Assembly: GCA_947165895.1 (NCBI GenBank)
Contig: CAMVCB010000002.1
Location: forward strand, 62,001 to 126,000
From: an uncultured Treponema sp.
GTDB taxonomy: Bacteria > Spirochaetota > Spirochaetia > Treponematales > Treponemataceae
DNA length: 64,000 nt
Reading direction: 5' to 3'
This document shows positions 24,710 through 32,795 of this stretch, piece by piece. A model generated the notes under the pieces. It was given only the letters and a program-made list of their open reading frames with translations, did not search any database and was not told the DNA's origin. The position numbers were made by a program, and so were the translations under genes. How positions within the stretch are numbered: position 1 is the first letter of the stretch; the number at the start of each line of letters is the position of its first letter.

Positions 24710-26015
24710 CTCCATTCTCCACAAACTTCTTGAAGATATCAGATAAATCAATATCCCGTATGGCCCCATATTTACTCATAAAATAATTGTTCATGTAATC
24801 TTTTCCTTTTCGGGCATTTGTTCCCTTGGTGCCAAAATCAGAAAGAGAATATAATTCACTGCAATTTGTTTCGTCGCTTCGTTCAACAAATTTTATTTCA
24901 TCGCGACGGAAAAGATTATTATTCAAAAAAATAGGATTCTGTGTATTAAAAATGAGCTGGGCATGATTTTTGTTAATCTCATCATTATGGAAAATATTAA
25001 TGATATCCATAACAACCATAGGATGCAGTGAAGTATCAAACTCATCCATTACAATGGTTCCGCCCTTTTTCAAAACCTGAGCGAACATAGGGAGTGTATT
25101 TACAAATCGTACAGTTCCATAAGATTCAAAATTGATAGCAGGAATAAGCCTGCCGTTTTCCATGACAGAACACAAAATAGGCTGCTGGTCATAAGCGTTT
25201 TCCTGGCGAACAAAAACCAGTTTATTTGAATTAATTCCAAAACTCTTTGCCGCTTCATTCAAAAGAGTATCTTCATAAAACTTATTCATATAAGTCGGAT
25301 ACATATTTACAACAAAAGTCTGATAGTAAGTTTTGAGCTTAGACATAAAAAAGTCATAAAAGAAAGTTGAAATATCTGAGCTAACCATAGTCTTAAAACC
25401 GTTAATGATATACAAATCAGTCTCTTTCAAACTCTTTTCAGAATAAGACAAAATCAAATTGAAGTTCTTCTTAAAATCCGGCAGAAGATACTGCTCTATA
25501 GATTTCAGACTCTTTTCAAAAATCTCAAGCTTGTTTTCAGTTCTGGCAAAAATATCTTTTTCATTTATCTTTAAGATTTCAGATTTAATAGACCTCTTAT
25601 AATCAGAATCAAGAAATGCCCCCAAATCAATTGCCAGAGAATAATCAAATAACAAATCAGAATCAATAAACTTAATAGAAAAACAAACCGGCTCAGGCTT
25701 ATCGGCAGGTAAAGAATTATTAGGAATAAGCTCAAGCGTATTTTCTGCCGCATTTGGAAAGTTTCCCGGCACATTGTTTATGTTTCCATGAAGAACAATG
25801 CTCTTAAAAGTCTGAATCGCACTTACAATGTTAGATTTTCCCGCAGCATTTGCACCATATACAACAGAAGAACAAAGAGCCGTATAATCCTTTTTACCTG
25901 CAACCTGAGTCAAAAGACTGTAATCCAAGCCCTTCTGCTTAGGCGCAGGCATCATAGAGAAAACTGCTTCATCCTTAAAACATTTGTAATTCTTAGTCTT
26001 AAACTCTAAAAGCAT
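24690..26015 (-). CDS. rloA: RloA-like AAA/ABC-type ATPase
   Basis: A 441-residue ATPase of the AAA_15/OLD group. Walker A is GANAAGKSN (residues 54-62), Walker B is TIVMDEFDTSLHP in the C-terminal third, and the H-loop region reads IFNTQNPIFL. The long insert between them is helical. AAAGGAGC precedes the ATG. It is the first gene of a tightly overlapped pair with rloB, so the products likely form a complex. Such pairs sense phage products and activate a toxic partner in related systems; the trigger is unknown here. Confidence 0.85.
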   Translation of the reverse strand: MLLEFKTKNYKCFKDEAVFSMMPAPKQKGLDYSLLTQVAGKKDYTALCSSVVYGANAAGKSNIVSAIQTFKSIVLHGNINNVPGNFPNAAENTLELIPNNSLPADKPEPVCFSIKFIDSDLLFDYSLAIDLGAFLDSDYKRSIKSEILKINEKDIFARTENKLEIFEKSLKSIEQYLLPDFKKNFNLILSYSEKSLKETDLYIINGFKTMVSSDISTFFYDFFMSKLKTYYQTFVVNMYPTYMNKFYEDTLLNEAAKSFGINSNKLVFVRQENAYDQQPILCSVMENGRLIPAINFESYGTVRFVNTLPMFAQVLKKGGTIVMDEFDTSLHPMVVMDIINIFHNDEINKNHAQLIFNTQNPIFLNNNLFRRDEIKFVERSDETNCSELYSLSDFGTKGTNARKGKDYMNNYFMSKYGAIRDIDLSDIFKKFVENGDAPITK

Positions 26016-26123
26016 GATTAGCTCCTTTATACGTTAAAATATAAAGGAATTTTTGCGAAATTGTCAAGAAAATTGAGTAATTTTGCATGATTTGTGCAAA
26101 ATATATAAAAAAATAGATATAAA

Positions 26124-26209
26124 AGGGGAAAGCCTTCCCCTCGCTCCAACCGCCTGCGGCGTTTTCCGCTACCCCTTCTCCTAGGGGCACAGCCCCTAAA
26201 ACCTGGTAG
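26124..26209 (-). repeat. GC-rich dispersed repeat, inverted copy
   Basis: Read on the minus strand, its first 43 bases (CTACC... to ...GGGGTAGCG) differ from the copy at 29656-29698 at only one visible site, and the rest is alike but less conserved. It holds the hairpins GGGGCTgtgcCCC and GGGGAAggctTTCCCC. It lies in the 313-nt space between rloA and the nuclease gene; the remainder of that space is AT-rich with no other feature seen. Confidence 0.8.
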
Positions 26210-26328
26210 TTTGCAGGTGGGTATAAGTAAGGTCCGTAATACTTGTTACAAAGAAGAATTCAAAAAATAAATAATTGCTTTAGTGTTAATTAGTAATAAA
26301 TGAATATTATACCTGGGGATTATTAATG

Positions 26329-26907
26329 TTAGAAAACATATTTTGAATTTTCAAGGGCTTTAGCAATACTTTTAAATTCATCATCATTTACTGTCTTAAC
26401 ATTATGAAAAAAGATATCATATCTAGAAAAGCCACCAATTAAAAAAGATTTCCCAGCTTTTTTTGCTAAAGTTGTTTTTAATGCATAAATACTATTTTTC
26501 GCTTTATTATAAACTAGAATATAATTAATATTCTGTTTATCAAAAGATATTGTTTCTTCCAAGATATCATTCAAAATCCATAAACTTTCATTTATCTTAC
26601 TTCTTATTTTTTCATGCTCAAATTCTTCATGATAGACTTTATCCAAATTACCATTTTTAAATTCGATAAAAATGAATTTTGTTTTTTTTCCATCATTTAA
26701 AAGAACTAATGCATCATTTGAACGTAATTCTTTGGAAGAGATTCCTATTTTCTTAAAAATATATTTTTCTTTTACTTTATCAAAATGAACAACCTCAAAA
26801 TGTGAATGAGTCATATATTGAGAGTTAGTTTTATCATAGGAGGCTTCTTCTAAAGTCGTTAAATTATCTGTTAGAATATTCTTTTTACTTAAATCAATCA
26901 TCTTCAT
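26329..26907 (-). CDS. PD-(D/E)XK-like nuclease candidate paired with the upstream ATPase
   Basis: A 192-residue protein not recognised as a named family. The middle has SNDALVLL (D65) followed 17 residues later by FIFIEFKNGN (E82-x-K84), the spacing and strand pattern of a PD-(D/E)XK nuclease core. The flanks are Lys/Asn-rich helices. Its ATG at 26907 overlaps the ATPase stop by 14 nt, so the pair is translationally coupled. Base use is clearly more AT-rich than in hsdM or hsdR, a sign of separate origin. A toxic or DNA-cutting effector role is inference from the motif and the pairing. Confidence 0.65.
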   Translation of the reverse strand: MKMIDLSKKNILTDNLTTLEEASYDKTNSQYMTHSHFEVVHFDKVKEKYIFKKIGISSKELRSNDALVLLNDGKKTKFIFIEFKNGNLDKVYHEEFEHEKIRSKINESLWILNDILEETISFDKQNINYILVYNKAKNSIYALKTTLAKKAGKSFLIGGFSRYDIFFHNVKTVNDDEFKSIAKALENSKYVF

Positions 26908-28156
26908 GTTCCTCAAGATGTTGAGCAATTCTATTCTCCATCTCTTGCATAGGTTCATAAAGTAAATCAAAAACTCCAGATAAGTCTTCTGAAACATCCA
27001 TTAATGTAGACGATTCTTTATTTTCACTTTCTTTAGTTAAATAAAATTTGCATGTTTCCCTAATTCCATAAATTTGTGAAAATTTATCAATAGCGTCGAT
27101 AAAGTATGGGCTATGAGAATTTATTAAAATATGCATGCCATATTCGACTTGAATAAGAACTATTATTTCTGCAAGCAAATTTTGCCATTGTGGATGTAAA
27201 TGAATTTCTGGTTCATCGAGAATAAGAGTTCCATTAGTTTCTAGAGCCCCATTTAATAACAACGTCTTTATAATTGAAAAAGTTTTTAATCCTGTAGATA
27301 AATTTACAATACTTAAGCGTTTTCTTGAACCTTCAAGCTGATAAGTAAAACCTTTTCCTGAATTTGAAATAATATTTCCATTACAAGCAGAATCAATTTT
27401 TTCATATATATTTTGTAATTTTTTAGTGCTCAGAATTTCTTGAATAGCCGTATCTATATTGATATCTTCCTTAAAAGAAGCCCTTAGCTTTCTATAAAGA
27501 CTTCCTTTATGACCGGAAAGGGAATAAAACCGATATTGAGGTGTTAAATAATCAATAATAAATGGGTCATCTATATATATTACTTCAGTTTTTAAATTCT
27601 CAAAATTGTTAATTTCAAAAACATTGTTATTCTTAATAATTACTTCTATATCTTTTTTTGCGACTGTCAGTGTAACATTAGAGTCCTTTTTATTAGAATA
27701 GATGTTTTGAATTTGCTCATTAAATTCAGAATATAATCTATTTTGCAAAATATTCTTATAAATCTCGTCATCAGAAAGGTATAAAATATCATAAATATCA
27801 GAAAATAGATTTTCTTTTTTTCCTTTTATGTATTTTTCACCAAGAAAATGTACGATAATAGTTTTTATTTCCGTAATATCAATATTTCCGCGTTTATCCA
27901 ACAATTCAGTAATACATTCATCGGTTCCTTCAGGTTCGTTAAAGAAAATATCGTCCTCAAATAATTTTCGTTTTAAGGTTGATGCAATTCGCTCTATAGA
28001 TTCCTTTTCAATATTATAAAAACTATTAAAAATACTGTATAACAGTTTTCCAACAGTACTTTTTCCTGTACTGTTAAGTCCTGCAATAAGAGTGATTGTA
28101 TTGATTTCTACTTCCGCAGAGGATAATTTACCTATGTTTTCACACTTTAATTTCAT
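26894..28156 (-). CDS. ABC/OLD-type ATPase, first gene of a putative defence pair
   Basis: A 420-residue SMC/OLD-like ATPase. Walker A is AGLNSTGKST (25-34), the signature-like NLSTGLKTFSII lies at 285-296, Walker B TLILDEPEIHLHP at 310-322, and the H-loop INSHSPYF at 345-352. The region between 40 and 280 is a long AT-coded helical insert. GGAG lies about 11 nt before the ATG. It sits between hsdS and rloA on the same strand and overlaps the following nuclease-like gene. It differs from RloA in Walker A and insert, so it is a second, separate ATPase module. Confidence 0.85.
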   Translation of the reverse strand: MKLKCENIGKLSSAEVEINTITLIAGLNSTGKSTVGKLLYSIFNSFYNIEKESIERIASTLKRKLFEDDIFFNEPEGTDECITELLDKRGNIDITEIKTIIVHFLGEKYIKGKKENLFSDIYDILYLSDDEIYKNILQNRLYSEFNEQIQNIYSNKKDSNVTLTVAKKDIEVIIKNNNVFEINNFENLKTEVIYIDDPFIIDYLTPQYRFYSLSGHKGSLYRKLRASFKEDINIDTAIQEILSTKKLQNIYEKIDSACNGNIISNSGKGFTYQLEGSRKRLSIVNLSTGLKTFSIIKTLLLNGALETNGTLILDEPEIHLHPQWQNLLAEIIVLIQVEYGMHILINSHSPYFIDAIDKFSQIYGIRETCKFYLTKESENKESSTLMDVSEDLSGVFDLLYEPMQEMENRIAQHLEEHEDD

Positions 28157-28253
28157 AAGAATTTAATCTCCAAAATGACAACAATCCAATTAAATTATCG
28201 GAGAAAAAGTCAAGTGTATTTAGTCTATAATATAGTAGGTTTGGACGAATTTT

Positions 28254-29465
28254 TCAATATTCAATCTTATTAACCTCAAGCTCCCCATTCATCAACTTTG
28301 GTAGCAAAGTATCTCTTATATTTTTGAGTCTATCATTTTCTTCGCTTCTATTAAAGATTTCGGTATCGAGAGTAGATACTATTTCTTCAAATTTATTCAT
28401 GTCGGTTTTTGATGGAATTATTACTTCCATATTATCTAAAGCGTCTCGGTTTATGCATCCAAAGACTGTACCTTCTCCATTGAAAACATCTAATTTTAAA
28501 CGAAGGGCTAAAACTGTGTAATGTACAAATGATTGATGGTTATCTTTTGAATGAATTGCAGTGAGTCCCCGACCAATGCAGCAATCTTCGTTTGCAATGT
28601 TCAGATCTCCAACTGGAGCTCGAACACTCATTAAGGTATCAAACTTTTTGGCTATTCGTTTTGGTTCTGTTGTGAAAAGGCGTCTTGTTGGGAATCTTGT
28701 GCCAAACTCTGCTCGGCCTTGATAGAAAACAGTTCCTGTTCCGTCTTCGTTATAGCTTTTCCCGTCTGGAGATTGCCCCATTGTTATTTCTGCTACATCC
28801 GACAATTTTCCAACTTTCCACCCCTCTGGCATCTTACCGCCGAATGGTTCGAAGTCTACAAACCAGTTTTTGAAGAGGGCTTGGTCTTGCTGTTCGAGGT
28901 TGGTGTTTATTTTGTTGTTCAGTTCGATTTTGTCGTCGAGGGAAGAGAGGATGGCGGCGATTTTTTGCTGGGTGGGGAGAGGGGGAAGCTTGATGATTGT
29001 ATCAGCTATAGTATTTGTTGAAATATTTGCTTGACTTGCACTACCTGTAGCTTTGGAAGCTAAGGCATAAAAGTTCTCCCATTGTCGAAAATAATAGTAC
29101 AGAAATTTATTATCAATTCTTTCTGATTTTTTTATTTTACAGGTTCGTTGATTAAGCAAAGCATTTTCATCACTTCTATAAATTGATACCCTTCCTACCC
29201 AACTTAGCGGATTAGGTTTACTTACAGGGTCTCCAGTTAAGGCGAAAAGAACATCATTTCGGTAGATCTTATATTTTTCAAATTCTTTAATGTCTTGAAC
29301 ATCTACACTTGCAGAATCATCAAAAAATTTAACAAGGCCATCTTTTAGTTCTTTGATTTTGACAATTTTATATTCACCATTAGTTTTGAATTCTGAAGAT
29401 TTAAATGCGTAACCGTTTTGAAAATCACAATAATCTCCAAGTCTATATTCTTTCCACTCTTCCAT
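28254..29465 (-). CDS. hsdS: Type I restriction-modification specificity subunit
   Basis: A 403-residue HsdS with two target-recognition halves: EYRLGDYCDFQNGYAFKSSEF opens the first and GWKVGKLSDVAEITMGQSPDG the second, each followed by a conserved helix (LPPLPTQQKIAAILSSLDDKIELNNKIN; later IVSTLDTEIFNRSEENDRL). It sets the DNA sequence modified by HsdM and cut by HsdR. The second of two ATGs was taken (29465), 6 nt after AAAGGA; TATAAT lies just upstream. It is separated from hsdM by 278 nt of repeat-rich DNA, and inverted repeats bracket it with the next two genes. Confidence 0.93.
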   Translation of the reverse strand: MEEWKEYRLGDYCDFQNGYAFKSSEFKTNGEYKIVKIKELKDGLVKFFDDSASVDVQDIKEFEKYKIYRNDVLFALTGDPVSKPNPLSWVGRVSIYRSDENALLNQRTCKIKKSERIDNKFLYYYFRQWENFYALASKATGSASQANISTNTIADTIIKLPPLPTQQKIAAILSSLDDKIELNNKINTNLEQQDQALFKNWFVDFEPFGGKMPEGWKVGKLSDVAEITMGQSPDGKSYNEDGTGTVFYQGRAEFGTRFPTRRLFTTEPKRIAKKFDTLMSVRAPVGDLNIANEDCCIGRGLTAIHSKDNHQSFVHYTVLALRLKLDVFNGEGTVFGCINRDALDNMEVIIPSKTDMNKFEEIVSTLDTEIFNRSEENDRLKNIRDTLLPKLMNGELEVNKIEY

Positions 29466-29655
29466 TTTCATTCCTTTCTATTATAGATTCCGAAACAAGT
29501 TCGGAATGACGTTTTGTCGTTTCAAATGTCAGTTGTCTGGAATTGCGTTAGCAATTCCGAATACGTCGCTTCGCTCCGTTTGCATGAGCGGAAATTATTA
29601 AACCGCCGCTCACGCGGCTTGCGCATCCGTGTGGCAACTTCTACCCGCCTGCGAG

Positions 29656-29744
29656 CTACCGGGTTTTAGGGGCTGTGCCCCTAGGAGAAGGGGTAGCGTA
29701 AGACCGCGGAGCGGGCTGAAGCGAGGGGGAGACTTCCCCCTCCT
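29656..29744 (+). repeat. GC-rich dispersed repeat next to hsdM
   Basis: About 89 nt in the orientation opposite to the copy at 26124-26209. It ends at the hsdM stop. The remaining part of the hsdM-hsdS gap (29472-29655) holds more small hairpins, for example GGAATTGCgttaGCAATTCC and CCGCtcacGCGG. Confidence 0.8.
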
Positions 29745-31270
29745 TATATCTTAAACCCAATCCCTGCAAGATTTTTCTTTATCTCTTCTTCGAGCTCATG
29801 GCTCTTTGCAAACATTCCGCCAAGTTCGGTTGTCAGGCGGGTCATTTTATCGGCGAAGGGTTCGTCGTCTTCGGCTTTTTCTTCAATGCCAACGTAGCGG
29901 CCGGGGGTGAGGATGTAATCTTGGGCGGCGATTTGGTTTGTGGTGGCAACTGCGCAGAAGCCTTTTACATCTTCGAGGGAGCCGTTCTGGAAGGCGGTGA
30001 AGGTGTCGGCAAGGCGGGCGATGTCTTCTTCGGAAAAGTCGCGGTGCTTGCGGTCTACCATGTGGCCCATGTTGCGGGCATCTATGAAGAGTGTTTTGCC
30101 GGTCTGCTTTTTGCCGCGGGTGATGAACCAGAGGGTTACCGGAATTGTTACGCTGTAGAAAAGCTGAGTTGGCATGGCGACAATTCCTTCTATTAAATCT
30201 GCTTCGATTATCTTACGGCGGATTTCTCCTTCGCCAGAGGTCTGGGTAGAAAGGGCGCCGTTTGCAAGTACAAGGCCGATTTTTCCGTTTGGAGCCAGGT
30301 GGTAGATCATGTGTTCTATCCAGGCGTAGTTTGCGTTGCCTGCGGGTGGAAGTCCGTATGCCCAGCGAGGGTCGTTCTGCAATTTATCCTGTCCCCAGTT
30401 GCTCAGATTGAAGGGCGGATTTGCCATGATAAAGTCGAACTTTTGTGTTGAATGAAGGTCGTTGAAAAAGGTATCTTCGGGATGGTCACCAAAGTTTGCG
30501 TCGATTCCGCGGATTGCCATGTTCATTTTGGCCATTTTCCAGGTGTCGGCGTTGGCTTCCTGTCCGAAGACTGAGATGTTGCTTCTGTTTCCTGCATGCT
30601 CCTGAATGAACTTTACGGACTGAACGAACATTCCGCCTGAACCGCAGCATGGGTCGTAAACGCGTTTTCCTTCTGTGGGCTTTAAGATGTTTACGATTGT
30701 TTTTACTACGCTTGCCGGTGTGTAGAACTCGCCGCCTTTTACTCCTTCGTAGGATGCAAACTGTGCGATGCAGTATTCGTAGGTGCGGCCCAGCAGGTCT
30801 TTGCTTGCTTCGGTGTCGCTCATATCCATGTTGGTGAATACGTCTACTACGTTACCAAGAACGCGTTTGTCCAGTTCTGGGTTGGCGTAGTTTTTTGGAA
30901 GAACACCTTTGAGACTTTTGTTGTCGGCTTCTATGGCAATCATGGCTTTGTCTAAGATTGTGCCGATTTCCGGTGTATGGGCTGCTTTTGCAATTTCTGA
31001 CCAGCGGGCTTCTAGCGGAACGAAGAAAATGTTGTCTGCTTCGTAAGCATCCGGGTCGTCTTCAAAACCGTCACCTTCTGCAACGAGCTCTGCATATTTT
31101 TTTTCGAAGGCAGTTGAGATGTATTTTAAGAAGATAAGTCCTGTAAAGATTTTGCGGTAATCTGCAGCGGGAATGTGTCCCCAAAGTTCGCAGGCTGCAT
31201 CCCAAATCTGCTGTTCAAATCCGATTGTTGCGGAAGATGATTTAGATTTTGGGGATTTTGATTTTGCCAT
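29744..31270 (-). CDS. hsdM: Type I restriction-modification methyltransferase subunit
   Basis: A 508-residue N6-adenine methyltransferase. The N-terminal helical HsdM domain (about 15-150) is followed by KGGEFYTPASVV, the SAM loop VYDPCCGSGGMF (206-213) and the catalytic NPPF (284-287). With HsdS it methylates the recognition site. An AAAGGA-type site precedes the ATG and an extended -10 (TGT-TATAAT, minus strand 31304-31299) lies about 30 nt upstream. It is the first gene of the island after the initiator tRNA and its terminator. Confidence 0.95.
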   Translation of the reverse strand: MAKSKSPKSKSSSATIGFEQQIWDAACELWGHIPAADYRKIFTGLIFLKYISTAFEKKYAELVAEGDGFEDDPDAYEADNIFFVPLEARWSEIAKAAHTPEIGTILDKAMIAIEADNKSLKGVLPKNYANPELDKRVLGNVVDVFTNMDMSDTEASKDLLGRTYEYCIAQFASYEGVKGGEFYTPASVVKTIVNILKPTEGKRVYDPCCGSGGMFVQSVKFIQEHAGNRSNISVFGQEANADTWKMAKMNMAIRGIDANFGDHPEDTFFNDLHSTQKFDFIMANPPFNLSNWGQDKLQNDPRWAYGLPPAGNANYAWIEHMIYHLAPNGKIGLVLANGALSTQTSGEGEIRRKIIEADLIEGIVAMPTQLFYSVTIPVTLWFITRGKKQTGKTLFIDARNMGHMVDRKHRDFSEEDIARLADTFTAFQNGSLEDVKGFCAVATTNQIAAQDYILTPGRYVGIEEKAEDDEPFADKMTRLTTELGGMFAKSHELEEEIKKNLAGIGFKI

Positions 31271-31298
31271 GATGATGTCCTTTCTTTTTGTTTATTCT

Positions 31299-31307
31299 AT
31301 TATAACA
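31299..31307 (-). promoter_or_regulatory. hsdM promoter, extended -10
   Basis: TGT-TATAAT on the minus strand lies about 29 nt before the hsdM ATG, and just after the tRNA terminator. Confidence 0.5.
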
Positions 31308-31318
31308 CAGGTTATGGC

Positions 31319-31355
31319 AAAAAAAATAGGCTTACACTTTGATGTGTAAGCCTAT
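31319..31355 (-). terminator. Terminator of the initiator tRNA
   Basis: A perfect 12-bp stem ATAGGCTTACAC/GTGTAAGCCTAT (31326-31337, 31344-31355) is followed on the minus strand by a run of eight T. Confidence 0.9.
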
Positions 31356-31359
31356 TGTA

Positions 31360-31432
31360 TAGCGGGGGCAGGACTCGAACCTGCGGCCTCCGGGTTATGA
31401 GCCCGACGAGCTGCCAACTGCTCTACCCCGCG
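31360..31432 (-). tRNA. Initiator tRNA-fMet (CAT)
   Basis: A complete cloverleaf on the minus strand: acceptor CGCGGGG paired with CCCCGCT, anticodon loop CTCATAA, T arm GCAGG-TTCGAGT-CCTGC. Two initiator marks are present: three G-C pairs in the anticodon stem (GGG/CCC) and a mismatch at 1:72 (C against T). CCA is not encoded. tRNA 3' ends are frequent integration sites, and the defence island begins just downstream. Confidence 0.95.
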
Positions 31433-31444
31433 TCGTGTTCGAGT

Positions 31445-31473
31445 ATAGTACACCCTTAATAAAAAATTGTCAA
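31445..31473 (-). promoter_or_regulatory. Initiator tRNA promoter
   Basis: TTGACA (minus strand, 31473-31468), a 17-nt spacer and TACTAT (31450-31445) lie 12 nt before the tRNA 5' end. The -35 overlaps the end of the PrsW-like gene. Confidence 0.85.
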
Positions 31474-32130
31474 GCGATTTTCGCACAAATTTTGTAAACT
31501 CAGGTATTTATTCTGACATTCGATGATTGCAAGAAGAATTACTACAATCGAAAAATATTTGAGCGGATTCTGGAAGCCGACAAAGAAATCGTAGGTTCCA
31601 TGAAGGAGAACTGCAATAAAGAAAACTGAAATCTTTACGGGTTTATTTCTGCAGCTGAAAAGGAAGAGTCCGCAAAGGCCTGTGCAGGTCATGTGAATTA
31701 AATCCGAACTGAAGATGCGGAGAAAAATCTGGGAAAGCAAAAGCTGGGCACCGCGCGAAGCAGCAATCTGCATGTGGTCAAGGAAGTAAACGGCAGATTC
31801 AAAGCAGCCTAAAACCAGACCTGTCATAAATGAAAGTAAAAGGTATTCAAACTCAGAGAGATTTTTGCTTGGAATTGGGATTAAAAATAAGAATTTCACC
31901 AGTTCTTCAATAAATCCGTATATGATGATTGATTTGAGCAGGGTCTGTAAAACAGGAATCTGTTCAAAAAGGGTAAAGGGAGGTAAAAAATACTGGATTA
32001 CAGAGATTGGAAAAACTGCTATTAATCCCAGCAGAGTTGCAATCAGCTGATTTGTGATTTTTATTTTCAGACACAGGGTATAAATCACAAAGCAGAGAAT
32101 CAATGGTAAAAAACAAAGTGCTATCGTCAT
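31456..32130 (-). CDS. PrsW-family intramembrane protease
   Basis: A 224-residue protein with about seven membrane helices. The predicted metalloprotease residues of the PrsW (M82) family are present: E75-E76 in GFIEELVKF, E111 in GCFESAVYF, H146 in DLIHMTCTG and H177 with D181 in LLHGTYDFF. Bacillus PrsW cleaves an anti-sigma factor; the substrate here is unknown. GAGG lies before the ATG. It is divergent from the shikimate kinase gene. Confidence 0.85.
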   Translation of the reverse strand: MTIALCFLPLILCFVIYTLCLKIKITNQLIATLLGLIAVFPISVIQYFLPPFTLFEQIPVLQTLLKSIIIYGFIEELVKFLFLIPIPSKNLSEFEYLLLSFMTGLVLGCFESAVYFLDHMQIAASRGAQLLLSQIFLRIFSSDLIHMTCTGLCGLFLFSCRNKPVKISVFFIAVLLHGTYDFFVGFQNPLKYFSIVVILLAIIECQNKYLSLQNLCENRLTIFY

Positions 32131-32179
32131 AAAACCTCATCTCTAACAATACAACAAAGACTAGACTTTTACAATTCAA

Positions 32180-32196
32180 ATGTTATAATTTTCTCT
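32180..32196 (+). promoter_or_regulatory. Extended -10 promoter of the shikimate kinase gene, leaderless type
   Basis: TGT-TATAAT (-10 at 32183-32188) ends 8 nt before the first ATG (32197). A second in-frame ATG at 32209 has GGGTGA upstream and could be used instead. Confidence 0.55.
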
Positions 32197-32769
32197 ATGG
32201 GTGATTCTATGAACAATTCCATCGTTTTGATGGGCCTTAAACATTGCGGTAAAACAACTCAGGGTAAACTCCTTGCAAGTGAACTTTCAGTGCCTTTTTT
32301 TGATACTGATGAGGTAATCGAAGAAATCGTTGGAATGTCATTCAGAAATTACTATGCGCAGAAAGGTCCTGCTGCCTTTTATTTTGCGGAAGAAGATGCC
32401 TGCAAAAAGATTATAACCGAACATCCTGATGAACGGATAGTTGTTGCTACAGGCGGCGGAATTTGTGATAATGCACCTGCCCTTAATATTTTACGAGATC
32501 TGGGAAAGTTTGTATTTTTGCGTCTTGATATTCAGTATTCAGTTATGCGCATTATGGCAAAAATCAAAACATCTCCTTTCGGGGGATTTGACGGCGCTCC
32601 TGCCTGGGTAACTGCGGAAAATCCAAAAACTATTAATGATGTAAAAGATATTATTATGGCCCGCTTTACAGCCAGAAATGAACAGTATAAAAATATTGCG
32701 GATGTAATCGTGGACATAAAAAATGCTCCGAAGGAAGAAAATTTTAAAAGCATCCTCGGAGCAATTTAA
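32197..32769 (+). CDS. aroK: Shikimate kinase
   Basis: A 190-residue P-loop kinase for the fifth step of the chorismate pathway. Walker A reads GLKHCGKTTQGK (usual form GxxGxGK[ST]), then FFDTDEVIEE (shikimate-binding Asp) and VVATGGGICDN. The kinase lid region is longer and less typical than in E. coli AroK (KIKTSPFGGFDG), so substrate class is a little uncertain. A hairpin (TGCTCCGA/TCGGAGCA) covers the 3' end and may stop transcription before the convergent slyD. Confidence 0.82.
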   Translation: MGDSMNNSIVLMGLKHCGKTTQGKLLASELSVPFFDTDEVIEEIVGMSFRNYYAQKGPAAFYFAEEDACKKIITEHPDERIVVATGGGICDNAPALNILRDLGKFVFLRLDIQYSVMRIMAKIKTSPFGGFDGAPAWVTAENPKTINDVKDIIMARFTARNEQYKNIADVIVDIKNAPKEENFKSILGAI

Positions 32770-32795
32770 GTTTTATTCAGATTTTTGCGGGAGCT

